Shown in pieces: positions 11,640 to 24,538 of a DNA stretch of 64,000 bases (the first letter of the stretch is position 1; the number at the start of each line of letters is the position of its first letter). The stretch comes from Chrysomallon squamiferum (Eukaryota; Mollusca; Gastropoda; Neomphalida; Peltospiridae): NCBI GenBank assembly GCA_012295275.1, contig CM022665.1, positions 11,748,976 through 11,812,975 of the forward strand, given 5' to 3'. The notes under the pieces were generated by a model. The model saw nothing but the letters and a program-made list of their open reading frames with translations. It ran no database searches and was not told the DNA's origin. The position numbers and the translations under genes are program-made.

Positions 11640-11960
11640 GTATAACATTTTAATACTGCCGCAACGTTCATGTATCAGCTGAACGCGAAATTGTTCAATG
11701 AACTCATTCAAAACTATATTTCCGTTTACCGAGCGCGCCAATCTTGACGAGGTCGTCTGAAACAAACAAAACTGTTTACGTGAAAACTGATCGGAACAAA
11801 CAGCTCAACAAGTGTGGCATTCAAAGAACCGGTTGCTCCCATCAGTTTGACACGAAAGAAACTTGTCATTTTAAATCTGAATGGAAACTTTGGGAATTCG
11901 ACAAATTTCGCAGAACTGTGATGCGATGACACTTGTCATTTTAGGTGTTTGTATGAAATT
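11640..11960. other. Unique-sequence island with overlapping short ORFs
   Basis: CpG-containing complex sequence with a FOX-type TGTTTAC at 11773-11779. Open frames occur on both strands (11726-11932 minus, 11744-11929 plus). They look like chance overlap, and neither has a recognised product. Candidate regulatory DNA. Confidence 0.3.
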
Positions 11961-12211
11961 TGCAATTAGATGTTTCATACATAAAAACCGTATTTTCGAA
12001 ATTGGTTGTCAGTTTTACTGAGCGTTTTTTTTTTTTTTCTTTTTGTTTTTTGTTGTTTATTTAGTTTTTTTATGTTTAAATAAATTCACCCTTTCGCTTT
12101 CTGCCACTATACGGTATACTATTTAAAATGTATTTAGGTTTCATACAAGAAAACGTAGTTAATGAACTACAATAAAATGTTGTTTTTTTTTTTTTTTTCA
12201 TTTTTCTTTAA

Positions 12212-12263
<52 letters not shown>

Positions 12264-12720
12264 TATATATAAATAAATAAATAAAAAATCATTCTGCCGT
12301 GCATTACTACCCTTTATACTGCTTGTACTTTATTTATGCAAATTCCTTCTCTATAGTAATGACCACTGGCAGAGTTACTTATCTTTGTAGAATTTTACAT
12401 TACTTTTGGACGTCTTCCAAGAAATTGTCGCAGATTATTAAAAAGCTCAGTGGTGTCAAAGTTTATGAATTTATAACTTTACTGACCAAATAATAAAAGC
12501 ACTGATGCATGGAATACGAAAAAATAATCAGGAAAGGATAAGGTATGTTGAAATAAAAAAGATGTATTTCATATTAATAATAATACAATAAAATAATGTT
12601 AGAATTTATTTCAACTTAAAATATTTATAGATTACTAAAGGTTATTTAAAATATTTGTTGCAATAGATATTAACAAAAAATTAATATAAGATTAATTTTG
12701 GAAGCAAATACTGACGACGA
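11961..12720. other. AT-rich DNA with a TAA array
   Basis: T-runs at about 12026-12039 and 12181-12198, and a TAA/AT/AAAT compound microsatellite at about 12211-12290. No gene seen. Confidence 0.7.
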
Positions 12721-12750
12721 TACTACTACTACTAATAATAATTATAATTA

Positions 12751-13269
12751 TTATATCATCGATCATTTCATATAATCATTTTTTTTTAAATGAAATTAAC
12801 AGAAATCTATATTCTTCCGAAAAAAAAAAAAAAAATAAAAAGGAAATTCTTTCAGATTATATATTAAACTTAAGACTAGTTAAAAAAAAAAAAAAAATAA
12901 TAATAATAATAAAATAATAATAAATATAAGTTCCATTTATTAATTCATTGGAATTTTTTTTTTTTTTTATCTCTGCGACGTAATTTGGATATAATTCATA
13001 AAATATATTTAATATAAAGTAATGCACAATGTATCATTGTTATTGTTTTTGTTATTCTTCTTATTATTATTACTGATATTATTATCATTATTATTGTTGT
13101 TGTTGTTGTTGTTATGTGATCGATCACTTCACATAATTAACAAACAAAAAAATTACTTAAAATGAGTAATTTACATTTTTTAAATTTTGGGGGTATTTTT
13201 ATTTTATTATTTCTGCGATGTAATTTGGATATAATTCGTAAAATATATTTTAATAATAAATAATGCACA
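12751..13269. repeat. Duplicated cassette, period 240 bp in its best-kept part
   Basis: The block TCTGCGAYGTAATTTGG plus the following ~22 bp occurs at 12972-13010 and again at 13212-13250, exactly 240 bp apart. Each copy is followed by TAATGCACAA or AATGCACAA. A second pair sits at 12751-12778 and 13112-13139, sharing GATCGATCA and TTCA; its second copy contains the 12-nt palindrome GTGATCGATCAC (13116-13127). Trinucleotide arrays lie between the units. Confidence 0.8.
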
Positions 13270-13437
13270 AAATAGTCACCATTAAATTATTATTATTTAT
13301 CATCATCATCATCACCATTGTCATTATCATGATTATGAATATGATTATGATTATTATTCTTGATATTATTTATTCTTATTCTTGTTCTTGTTGTTATTAT
13401 TATTATTATTGTTATCATCATCATTATCCTCATCCTC

Positions 13438-13469
<32 letters not shown>

Positions 13470-13485
13470 TATTATTATTATTATT

Positions 13486-13522
<37 letters not shown>

Positions 13523-13625
13523 TTGTTGCTGTTGTGATCATCTTCATCGTCATCGCTATCATTATAATTTTTCTCCTGTTGTTGTTGTTTTTTTTTTTTT
13601 TTTAATTGTTTTTTTTGTTGTTGTT
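13270..13625. repeat. Mosaic trinucleotide array (CAT, TTA, TAA, TTG)
   Basis: Successive blocks of CAT/ATG, TTA, TCA, TAA, TTA and TTG units, ending in a T/TTG run. The long open frames here encode only Ile, Val, Asn, Tyr, His or Phe runs and are artefacts of the triplets. Confidence 0.95.
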
Positions 13626-14171
13626 GTTCTCAAACATAATTTGAAAATAAAAAATATTAACAAAAAACATTTATTAAAGCTAATACATTAATGCTTTAAG
13701 GTTTTTTAAAAATAGCTCTACATATTCTAACAAAGGAGTAACTATTTATTTGTTAGTGTATAAATTTATTTACAAAGTATTTATTCATGTTTCTAAAATA
13801 AAAAAAGGAAAAACGTAGAACAGAATAAAATAAAATAAAATAATGATTTTATAAAAATAAAAATAAAATAAAACGGAATAAAATAAAAACAACAGAAGAC
13901 ATATAATTACAATTATATTTTTAAACTAGATATCTACGTAATACCATTGCTTTGATACTCATCACTCACACTAGTTTTGATAATTATTAAATATAAATTA
14001 GAGATTCCGAATGTTAATACAAATATATTTTAATACAATATAAAGAACGGTCTGTGAAATATTCATACTTAATTAATTAATCCTTCGCGCACAGTTTGAT
14101 TTTTTAATTATTATTATTATTTGTTTTACTGCCGGTATAATAATAATAGTAGTAGTTGTAGTAGTAATATT

Positions 14172-14204
<33 letters not shown>

Positions 14205-14296
14205 CTAATAATAATAATAATAAAACAACAACAACAAAATGTATTTTAATAATATATAATACACAGAATTACAACTATTAATTTATTATTATTACT

Positions 14297-14337
<41 letters not shown>

Positions 14338-14480
14338 AGTATAAAAGTGGTGGTGTCTTGATATGTTTATTAAAAAATGCACAAAACATAAAACATTTAA
14401 ACAGAACGGATAACATGAACAAATTTTGTATTTCGAACTTTACAAAGAAAATTATATTTCTAATTCTTAACTACAGTGAA

Positions 14481-14542
<62 letters not shown>

Positions 14543-14819
14543 TTAAAATTAAAATTAAAAAATATATGTATATATTTTACATGAGTACTTGCACAAAATT
14601 TCAATTACTCTTTTATATATTATATTATATATCAGCTGGTTCTTATTTTCCTAATACTTTAAACTATTCTTTTACTTGCAGGCCTTTAAAAAATCATTAT
14701 ATATATATATATTTTTTTTTTTTCACCATTGTGATTACCTTTTACAAAGTTTACGAAAGATTACTTTATTTCAATACTGAAAATTCAAAACATTGTCTTT
14801 AGCTACTAAATGATGACTT
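13626..14819. other. AT-rich DNA with TAG, TTA and TAA arrays
   Basis: AAAAT-type units (about 13826-13890), TAG then TAA (about 14144-14225), TTA (about 14285-14336), TAA (about 14481-14540) and an AT run (about 14699-14710). No gene seen. Confidence 0.75.
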
Positions 14820-16500
14820 AGCCAACAGAAGCCCGTGCCAGGTGACATGTAGACATATATATACAGATTCGCGTGTATATATTATTTCAGCAACAGAAAT
14901 CCCGCTACTCGATCCTTCTTAAAACATATAAAACAAGTTTGTTGTTTTCTCCGATAGTTTATTATTGCCGACATAATGAGAGAAAGAATGTGTTGTAAAC
15001 AGGTGCAGTTTGATATGCCAAAGGACAAGATGAATGGTTCAAATTTATTGTTTTCATGGACAACAGTGAATATTGTTGAGCCGAAGTTTATTTTTGACGT
15101 GAGGTGTATTGTTATTAGCGCATGCACAAGTATTTATCATAATCGTTTTGAGTGTTCAAATCTGGGCTTGTTTAACGTGTAAACTCCGGTGTGTCTTTTG
15201 GTATTTTCATGTTTATGTTATGTAGAAATACGAGTTTGCTTGTTGTTATTGATTGTGTGGTTATCTTTTTATGTTTTTTCTCCTCTTAATTCCGTGGATG
15301 AATATGCAGTAGATTATTTAAAGTGAGTTTATCGAACAGTGAAAAATATTTGGTAGTTTTGGCTTTCGGTGTCGATATCGCTGTCAAACTTTGCCGGCTT
15401 GTCTGTCTACGTCTCTGTCTTTCTGTCTGTGTGTCTGTATGTATCTCTTTCTGTCTGTATCACTTTATCTGTTTCTCTCTCTCTATCTTCCTCTCCTATC
15501 GGAGTTTTCTTTTTTTCTTTCTTTTTTTTCTTTTTTCTTGTTTTTCGACAGAAGCAACCTTTTGTATATATGCCAAATTCACCTGAAGTGTCTACATCGT
15601 ACCAAATGGTCAACAGCAAACTGTTTTAATGTTTCCACAAAACATTTTATTGCTTTGATTTTTCGTCGTTTCTGATTCTTTACAACACTTGTTTTTCTCA
15701 ACTGGAACGTACGCGATGTGTTACCAAACATTGACTCGAGCGACGAATTCAGCGAAACGTTCACTGTTTTTTTATGTATGTGGACAAGAAGTATGTACAA
15801 ACGTACAAACATGTACACGGAGTCTAGCAGGACTGAGAAAGAGAGACATAAACACGGGAACAGATCAAATAAAACACTCCAGTTTTATTTCAGAATAAAA
15901 AAAAAAATAATAAGTAAGATAATTTTAAAAAATATAAAATAAAAACCACTCGTTACTATTTAACCCGAAATATTCTGCATTATCATAACACGACGCTTAT
16001 TGTTTTTCCCATAAACAGTTTTACACGATTGTTCAAGCGTCTAAATTATTGAAATATGCGTTAATTTGTCTCGGAATATTTCCTCCTCGAAGGTAACAGT
16101 TGACAATTGTTTGAAACATTTTTGCGGCGGAGATTTGTTGTGGACGCAACATGGTCATTGTTGATCGTTCCCCGCTCGAACAATATTAGTTTGTTTGTGC
16201 GCGGGCAAACAGAAGCGAACCGCTGACTCGGAAATCTGAAAGATTTGTTTCATGGGGGCAGAAAAGATAATTGACATCACGGAGATAGGTTCGGAAGGAG
16301 ACTGTTTGTTTTTCTCACCTATAGAGAATTGTTTTAGCAGCTTGTTCAAAGAAGCGATAGAACACATCGAACCAGACCGCAGCGTGCCCGCCCATGTAAA
16401 CCTACAGTTTGTCCAACTTATGTATTTATAAATCGGAACAGCCCACGAAAAGACAATGCTTTCTCTATACCCGTGGGATTTATCTATCAAAATTTTGCGA
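14820..16500. other. Mixed unique sequence with a pyrimidine tract
   Basis: Moderately complex DNA. A CTGT/CTCT-rich stretch at about 15395-15490 runs into a T/C-only tract (about 15505-15546) that could form triplex DNA. The segment 16080-16500 is the least AT-rich part. Overlapping frames on both strands, such as 16155-16490 minus, show no recognisable domain. Confidence 0.45.
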
Positions 16501-16527
16501 ATGTTTCAACACATCTTTTTATCTTAC

Positions 16528-16565
<38 letters not shown>

Positions 16566-17954
16566 ATCATGAGGCGTATAGCTAGCGCGCTGGCATCTAT
16601 GCCAATACCTTTGTGGAACAATTCAACAAGAAAACGTCCTATCGACTTGTAAACGTATATTTGTCTTAACACATATAGGCGTCAAAGTAGCACTCTAGAC
16701 GAATCCTTGGATTTGAGACAAATAAAGCTGGAATTGTTTAGCGCTACTGCTTTGCGTACACGGTAAACCTGAGGTTAAGACAGAAAAAAGTGCAAACCAA
16801 GTTCACTTTAAACTAAAACACACAGAGATCAGTGGTTGTTTATACATAACGGACTGTTTGTAACCTTCGTCAAGTCGACAAGCGGTGTGTTAATACGATT
16901 TTGTTGTACATTAACAATGTGTGAGACAATTTTACTTCTCTATGGTGGTCATGTTCTTAAGTTTATTCAAAATATCAAGTTTAAAACACACCAATAACTT
17001 TTATATTGTCTGTCAGTTATGGTTTGAGAAAAAAACAGTAAGATTTCTCAATAATAAATCTAGAAACTATAACGATTATTTAAAAAAAAAAGAAAAAAAA
17101 GAAATTACATTTATTAATATGTAAATATAAATTTGTTTTAAGGATCTTTGCCCCTACCAGCAATTGCTTTTGAATGTTACTATTTCCAACACTTTTAGTT
17201 TCATGGTGATTTGGAAGAACAGTTCTAAAAAAAACCTTTAATTTTTAAATCATACTGGACAAACTAGATGACGGATTTAATTTGTTCTGTTGACGTTCTT
17301 TTCAGAATTCTAATTTTTTCAGTACAATACACTGAACGTCTGATTTAAACATTAAACCGCTTCATAGGAAAACATAAATTCCATTATTAATAATTATATT
17401 TTTTATTATTATTATTATTTTTTTCAATCTCATATATATATATATTTAAAAAAGATCATCAAATAACGATAGTTTTCCTAAATAAAATCAGTAAACTATG
17501 TAATCATTTAATACTTCTACAGTCCGATTGAATAAAAGATTTATTGTGTACCTTATCATTCTGTAAATTAACTAATATATACATATATAAACTTCTTGCA
17601 TGCAACAAAAACATAAGAAATGGTTTCAAACCGTTTTTTGTAAACTCATGTATTTTGAATGTTTGTAGTAAAATAATCAAGTAAATTATAATCCGATCAG
17701 CAAGAAAAGAAAAAAAGAAGTACAACTACGAATACAACAACAAAAACAACAACAACAGCAAAAAAGTAGAAAAAGAAGTAAAAGAAGGAAGAATTTTTAT
17801 TTTTTATTTTTACTTACGTATGTCAATCCATATTAATACACTTTCTTTGATACATCGACTGATATTTCGCTTTAGAGTAAAACTACTGAATTGTTTTTTT
17901 TTTTTTTTTTTTTTAATAGATCTATGTATCTACTCGATTTACAAATAATCTTAA
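16501..17954. other. AT-rich intergenic DNA
   Basis: Poly-A at about 16531-16561, then a unique patch (16562-16920), then AT-rich DNA with TTA and AT runs near 17400-17445 and a T-run at about 17888-17914. No gene seen. Confidence 0.6.
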
Positions 17955-18016
17955 GAAAAAACAAATAGGATTTAAACAGCATATATATATACTGTTTAAA
18001 TCCTATTTGTTTTTTC
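17955..18016. repeat. Perfect 25-bp-arm palindrome
   Basis: 17955-17979 is the exact reverse complement of 17992-18016, with a 12-nt AT-alternating loop. The arms begin GAAAAAACAAATAGGATTTA. They could extrude as a cruciform or form a hairpin RNA. No T-run or gene end nearby explains it as a terminator. Confidence 0.97.
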
Positions 18017-18779
18017 ATACATACATACTTATTAAATAAAAATATATCTGTATCATTTTCTAACCAAATGTCATAAGATGTTTCTATGTTCTTATTTCAT
18101 AGATTTTTAATGCAAACTTACTTCGTTTTATTAAACATCTCGCAATTTCTAGTTGAATCATAATTTTAATTACTTCATCATTGTTCTCCTTCCACAATGA
18201 ATTTTTTTTGCACATGTTCTTCATGACCCTGTTTAAATATTTCAGCCTGACGAAAGCCAACTGTAAACGTATTATTATTTAATATCGCAGCCACATGGAT
18301 CTGAGAGAAAAAACTGACACTTTGAGAAACCTGTGTCCAGTCCTCGTGATCTTGTGACCAATAAAACACGTTTATAATCAATACAACAAAAACAGTTTTG
18401 TATGGGACGTTTTAACTGGTGGGAAGAAAAAAAAATTAGTATCAGAATTTATTTTTTAAGTATCATCTTCATTTAACGTATTTTACTTTTTATAAACAAA
18501 ATGTGAATGTATATATATATATATATATTCATTTTATTTACTTCAGCTCCTTTTGTTATTAAATTGTACTTATGGAAGTACTTGAGTAACGTTTTGAAAC
18601 GGAAAGGACATGAAATACTATTCTTTTTGATAGCTTACAAGAAATTTTTAAAAACATTTTCCAAAAAAAACCAAGATGCGTTTATGAATTCAAATACTTT
18701 AAGTAAAGCTTACTTAAACAAAAATTATTAGTTTCTACTTTAACTTAGAAGCTAAAAGAAACACAATTTAGCTTTTACT
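18017..18779. other. AT-rich intergenic DNA
   Basis: No gene seen. An AT run lies at about 18510-18529. A small unique patch at 18180-18400 holds a minus-strand frame without recognisable domain. Confidence 0.55.
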
Positions 18780-19140
18780 TTTATTTTGGCATAAAGGAAA
18801 AATTTAAATATGGCGCCGAAACTTATAACAGTGGTCTATTTTTATTCAAACATTTGGAGAATACTAAAGGGGAGACAACGCACACTCTGACGACGTCCGT
18901 TCATGACTGTTTACCGTGCAATGTCGTCAAGCCGTTTTAATACCGTCAGACTCTTAGTGACAATAGAGGGAGTTTGCTTGGTAAAGATTTTGGTAAATAA
19001 CCAAACATGTTCGTACAATTTAAGTTTATGGCAGACGTGTGAAATGTTTATTGTAACTCCGTTTGACTTTTGTTCACGATCATTGTTAAAGCAAGAAGAC
19101 AACACTGACTTGATTCTTGGACTGACAACAATTATCAAAG
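18780..19140. other. Unique-sequence island
   Basis: Complex CpG-bearing sequence with TGACGACGTCC near 18887 and a FOX-type TGTTTAC at 18908-18914. Frames on both strands overlap and show no domain. Candidate regulatory DNA. Confidence 0.35.
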
Positions 19141-19159
19141 TGCGTCTAATATTTGTATG

Positions 19160-19335
19160 AATTTTTTTTAAATAATAATTATAATAACAACAACAACAAC
19201 AACAATAACGACAACAACAACAACAATAATAATGAATATCATCAGCATCAGCATCGTCAAGGTCATCGAGATGATGACGATGATGATTACCATCATCATA
19301 ATAATGACAACAACAATAAATTTAGTTGTTGCTAA
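19160..19335. repeat. AAC/GAT/CAT trinucleotide mosaic
   Basis: Imperfect triplet units change from AAC and AAT to CAG/CAT, GAT and back to AAC. The Asn/Asp/His-rich frame is a by-product. Confidence 0.9.
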
Positions 19336-19441
19336 CAGTAATTATAAAGCAATATTTTTTGTTTTGTTTTAGGGACAGCACCGCAGAACAATGAGTAATT
19401 TTCTGTCTTTGGAATATCAAAGTTTCAGTATTTCTGATGTT

Positions 19442-19499
19442 TGGTTATCAGAGGAAATCCTCTGATGAAAACGTTAGCAGCATTCTCTGGCAATAACCA
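19442..19499. repeat. Small nested stem-loop
   Basis: ATCAGAGGA (19447-19455) and TCCTCTGAT (19458-19466) form a 9-bp stem around AA. TGGTTAT (19442-19448) is also complementary to ATAACCA (19493-19499). No snoRNA D box or tRNA signature is present. Confidence 0.6.
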
Positions 19500-19686
19500 T
19501 CCAATACGTACCAGGGAAAAATAAAACAATAACGATATAATTATACAAGTTAAGAAATTTCCATATTTAAATAATTGCTGTGTTTAACATAATTGAACGT
19601 TTTATTATTAAAGTATATAATTAAATCCTAACGCGCGCGCGCAAAAAAATAAAAATAAAATAAAATTATATAAAAAAGAATAAATA

Positions 19687-19717
<31 letters not shown>

Positions 19718-19898
19718 TAAATAAATAAATGAATGAATAAGTAAATGATTACTTGTTCTTTCTAATTATATTTTTCAATAAACTGAAAAATATTGTTCAA
19801 AATAAAATAATAGAATTGCATTTATATTTAAACCAATAAAAAAAAAAAAAAATTAAATTAAATTAAATTTAAAAAATAATAATAATAATATAAAAAAA

Positions 19899-19937
<39 letters not shown>

Positions 19938-20514
19938 ATGAATCTTTCATGAACAATTATTAACTATTTGTATTTATGTTAACTTACCCTGAACGTTTTC
20001 CTATACTTCTCAATGTCCAAATGATAATTATTTTAGAAAACATAAAATAATTATTTGTATTTCAAACACTACATAAGATAATTTATAACTGTTTGTTCGT
20101 TTCTGTTTTATTTTATGTATATGTGTAATATTTATATTTCAGCAACATCAACAACAACAGCAACAGCAACATCAATAACAATAACAATAACAATAATAGT
20201 AACAGAAGCAATGACAATAATATATTTATTTAAAATAAAAGAATGTGTGTGTGTGTGTTTGTGTATGTTAAAACTGCATACAGGGCCACTGTTTAATAAT
20301 TGTTATTCTTTCTTTCTTTCTTCTTTTATTTTTTCTTCAATCATTCCTTTTTCGGAGAAAGGTTTGTCAACATTTTATTATTCGATCTTTAATAATGTTT
20401 GTCTGGTGCTTAGAAAAAAAAATTGTTATACTTAAATTTGTTGTTAGCCCGTTTAATCATTACTAAAACACATTTTCCCCATTTAAGTAACGATCAAAAA
20501 GAGAGACTGTTTAA
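19500..20514. other. Low-complexity AT-rich DNA
   Basis: A short CG-alternating run (about 19631-19642), AAT and AAAT arrays (about 19680-19740 and 19870-19940), CAA-type triplets near 20140-20200 and a TG run near 20244-20262. No gene seen. Confidence 0.7.
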
Positions 20515-20872
20515 AGAAATGTCTGTGCAAATCTTTCAAAAAATCTGAATGTTTGGCGGAAAAAAAAATTATTATTTATTTGTAAATAAAGCGAAAGACA
20601 TGTTTGTGAATTTTTTTTTTTTTTTTTTTTTTAAATACGAATGTTTCGAATATATCATTTTCTTTTATTATTTATTTGTAAATATAGAAAAAAATATATA
20701 TATTTGTGAAAATCTGTTTTAAAAAATACGAAATAGTTCTCTTTTATTATTTATTTGTAAATACAGAAAAAGACACATTTGTAAAAATCTATTTTAAATA
20801 AAAAGGGAATGTTTCCGTATAATAGTTTTCTTTTATTATTTATTTGTAAATATAGAAAAAGACACGATGGTT
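20515..20872. repeat. Degenerate tandem repeat, about 80-96 bp unit, four copies
   Basis: The block TTATTATTTATTTGTAAATA recurs at 20569, 20665, 20744 and 20833. Each copy is followed by a GAAAAAGACA-like segment and a TTTGTRAAAATCT-like segment. A T-run interrupts the first unit. Confidence 0.85.
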
Positions 20873-21120
20873 AGAGTTTTTTTCGCTAACTGGTCAACAT
20901 TTTGAGATCGTCGAAAGCACAAATCAATGAGGCGAGAGACAACACGAGAAGAGATCTGGCCCGGTGTATGCTGGGTAAACAATGAGACATGACGGTTGTT
21001 CCTGCAGGTCCTGCAAGATTGACACAATACATCAATATATTCACGCCTCGTGTTGGTTTTGTGAAAATGACACATCCTAAAGACACGTCCTAGAGAAAAC
21101 TCAGGGACGAAGACCGAAAT
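20873..21120. other. Unique-sequence island with adjoining FOX and SOX motifs
   Basis: Complex sequence containing GTAAACAATG (20975-20984), in which a forkhead-type GTAAACA runs into a SOX-type ACAATG. Minus-strand frames of 66-79 codons overlap without a recognised product. Confidence 0.35.
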
Positions 21121-22199
21121 TTAGAAGGACATGAGAATTTTCAAACTAATGACCGAACAAGAAAAAACATTGAGAGCAGGGAGAAAAAAAAAAACGAAAA
21201 AAAACAACAAAAAACATCCTGCGATATAATCACGTGCTATTTTACTAAAAATATGTGGCTTGTTACCTGACCATCCTTGTCATGTCATCGTTTTGCCTCT
21301 TACAGCCTATTAGGTTTAAAGCAGAAGGTGTGTGGTTCAAATCTTGAGAGCTGAATAACCATAAACCAGCTTTCCAACTGCTCCAGTTTTTTTCATTGTC
21401 TCATCTTCTTTTAGAAGCCAGGATCCAGAAATTTGGATCCAATTTTATCAGTAAAAGTGTAAGGTATAAATTTCAAATTTTGAGAGAAGTAAGGTTGTAT
21501 AAAGCAATCTCATCCCATTGACTTTTGCAATTTAGGATTTATTTATATAGGATCTTGTTTTATAAACAATAAAACTAAGTGTAAGTTAATGATATAGAAC
21601 TTTCATGAAAGCAAACAGTATAATATAGAATGAAATGATTAAAAATATTAATCTTGATGTTAATGCTGTTTAATTCTATATGTTTACATATAAGGTTGTC
21701 CATGTAAGGTTGAAGTTCGAAATGGGTCTTTGGTAAATCTTGCTTTAACATGAAATTAATGATATAAACGACTTCGACCTGTGATTTATCTATGTATATT
21801 CGTTGATTAACAAATCATTGTTTTCTTTTCTTTTCGTTGTTTTGATATTTTGTCCGTAAAACGTAAATGTACATGAAAGATTTTGTACAGTTTTGATATT
21901 TTGTGTTGTTCTGGATAATACTGTAGTTTCTGATTAATGTTTTCAAGTCTAACATGATATAACATGTACGACTTCCTTTTAAAATTAATCGTGTTACAGT
22001 CTCCGTAATAATTCGGAATCTAACGCATAATTCTTATAAGATAAAATGTGAAAATACATTTCGATATTTTAACATTTCTTCTTAGAATTCACAATTTATG
22101 ATGATAACTTTCCCATTTAACATAACTGTTACCATTCATTGTGAAATCTTGTGCTTTATATAAAACTACATAAAATAAGCAACATATAATACATAGCAA
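21121..22199. other. AT-rich intergenic DNA
   Basis: No gene seen. A B-box-like GGTTCAAATC lies at 21334-21343, but no full tRNA fold could be drawn. Confidence 0.55.
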
Positions 22200-23840
22200 T
22201 TACTAAGTAATTAATGCGCGCTGAGATGGTGTATGCTTGGAATCGTATGAAGCAAAGTAAACTGATTTGTTTGACATGTCATCACACCTAGTGCACTTTC
22301 ATTATATTCTGAAACAATGCTCCCTTAAATTCCAAGACAATGGTCATCTGTACAACATGAAGACGTTAGTACAACAGTTGCTTCTCCCATATCCGGAGTT
22401 TGACATGGTTAAAAACCATCGTAAGGTCACAGTCGGTTTGCATTTTCACCAGTCCAATATTTACGTTGATTACCTCCCACGCCATGTCAGAACTTGTACG
22501 TGGGTTGTGCAGTTGTCGCCAAAACTAAAGAGCGAAATTCCAGACCGAGCAACAGGTAAACAAATCTGTAGTCTAACTTACAGTTCTGAAGCTGGAAACG
22601 AAAAATTTGGTGAGAACGACTTTAAGAAATAATGAGTGGAAAATAGTAACTGAAATTTCAGGGTTTTTCTGATCTTGTGCTTTATTGCTCATTGACAACA
22701 AATAATATACACATTTAAAGACACAAATCATCTGAATTATAGTTTAGTAATAAAAGTCAATGAAGATAAAAATTAAACTATGGCAAAAAACTACAGTTAA
22801 TTAAAAGTACTGCTTAGTAATTGTTGTTACTGAAAATAAAATCTGCTGCAACCGCAAACAACGACATACTACAGAAAAAGAAAAAAAAGTATATATAAAT
22901 AAAATCATCAGTGAGAACAACCAATACAGGCAATAACAGTTATAAAATAACGGCAAATTACAGATGGTACCTATGAAACAATTTTTATCAAAAGTAATAG
23001 AGTTTAATTTTCATTAGCATGTGTTTTACGGGTGAATGATCTAGCGCAGATTTATAAGACCAAAGACGCCGAATACTAAAAAGAAATCAAAGATACTTAA
23101 GAATGTAAACGACCAATTTCTAATTTCTTTTGGCTTTTCTTCTCTGTATGATGTTTTCAAAGGCCTAACAATAGATTATTTTAAGCAGTAGACCGTAATT
23201 CAGAAGACGTCAAGAAAAACGGTACGTGACAAAAACACTGTTGGTACAGATATATGTTAAGTAACAGGGTCAAGAGTTCTTCGGACAGCAAAAGTTGAAA
23301 GATGGAAATTACAAAAGTTATAGTGGTCAACTGTTCTCGCGCTAGGAGACGCGTGTTTGCACGGGTAGCAGGAACGTAACCAAGATGGAGAATGGATCAT
23401 CTCGACCATTGATGTTTCCGAAAAATGTCTCGCACCGTGTGCGGAATTGTCAGAAGCAGACTATTTCCGGCGTGGAGCGCAGCTGACGCGGCAAAAAAGA
23501 TGAATGAACTCTCTGCTGGTGAAGGTGCAAATGTTCTACCTGCTCGCGGATTCTCGCGAGAGCCCGTGAGAACGGCTTTGCGGGTCGACCCCGGTGTCTT
23601 GCCTTGATGTTAACAATATCCCAAGTCACACACCGATTTAGCAGTCGTGTTCCGGCGAGCCTCAGTGCCGGATATACGGGCGCTTGGACAAACAAAGATT
23701 TATTTTGCAAATAATTCCTTCTTTCAGTAGTCTTTTGTGGGCATGCTCGCCACTGACACGGGGTCACGGCATCACCAACGACTACAATGAAAGCCATAAT
23801 TACTGTCATCAGATTAACCCGAAAATCTATTGTCTCTTTT
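22200..23840. other. Longest unique-sequence island
   Basis: About 1.6 kb nearly free of microsatellites, with the most CpG-dense part at 23330-23660. It holds GTAAACA at 22556-22562. Open frames at 22267-22632 (+, 121 codons), 23425-23607 (+) and 23450-23809 (-, 119 codons) are complex in composition, but I recognise none. The two around 23.5 kb lie on opposite strands of the same DNA, so at most one can be real. A short unknown gene cannot be excluded at 22267; a regulatory block is more likely. Confidence 0.4.
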
Positions 23841-24237
23841 CTTCCCTGGCACTTCGCTAATTCTTACAATAATTCAACTTACGTTTTGCTGTAAAATCGT
23901 TCCAAAAGAAATCTCTTAGTGAAAACATTATAGTGAATAACTCGGGGTCAGATCCTGGACTACGACTGTTGATGAGCAAAGGCTGTTAATCTGATTTAAA
24001 CTGATTTTCTTTTTTCTTTTTTTATCTTTTTTTTTTTTTTCTTTTTCTGTTCAAATACGCAGAATGGGATTTAGTGACCGTAAGATAACTGATGTAGGAT
24101 AAAATGGATTTTTATATGAAGTGAAAGATAATTAATGTGGCGTGGTTTTTATGTTTCACTTTTTTCTTTTCTTAATTTTCTTTTCTTTTTTCATTATTTC
24201 ACGTCCATTAAAATGTTAATATTTAATATAGAATTAA

Positions 24238-24268
<31 letters not shown>

Positions 24269-24451
24269 TGATGATGATGATGATGATGATGATAAAGATT
24301 ATTTAGTTATTTATTTTAAGTTGTAAACAACGATATTTAATACGAACTTTTGCTAATTAAGAATTGCAATAATAGAAATTCTCTGTACATTGGCATTTAT
24401 TTATTTTGTTTTATTTTATTTATCTATTTACACCCCATCCCCGAAATTAGA

Positions 24452-24483
<32 letters not shown>

Positions 24484-24486
24484 AAA

Positions 24487-24538
<52 letters not shown>

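Noticed and set aside
13263-13691. 142-codon frame with Tyr, Asn and Cys runs
   Set aside because: Pure product of trinucleotide arrays.
19442-19499. C/D snoRNA suggested by TGATGA next to a stem
   Set aside because: No D box (CTGA) at the expected distance and no terminal stem in the right place.
21270-21400. tRNA gene or tRNA-derived SINE suggested by GGTTCAAATC
   Set aside because: The B-box-like motif is present, but no paired T stem, acceptor stem or clear A box could be drawn.
23450-23809. 119-codon minus-strand frame with a hydrophobic start
   Set aside because: Overlaps an opposite-strand frame in CpG-rich DNA, shows no domain and no splice support; chance openness is likely.
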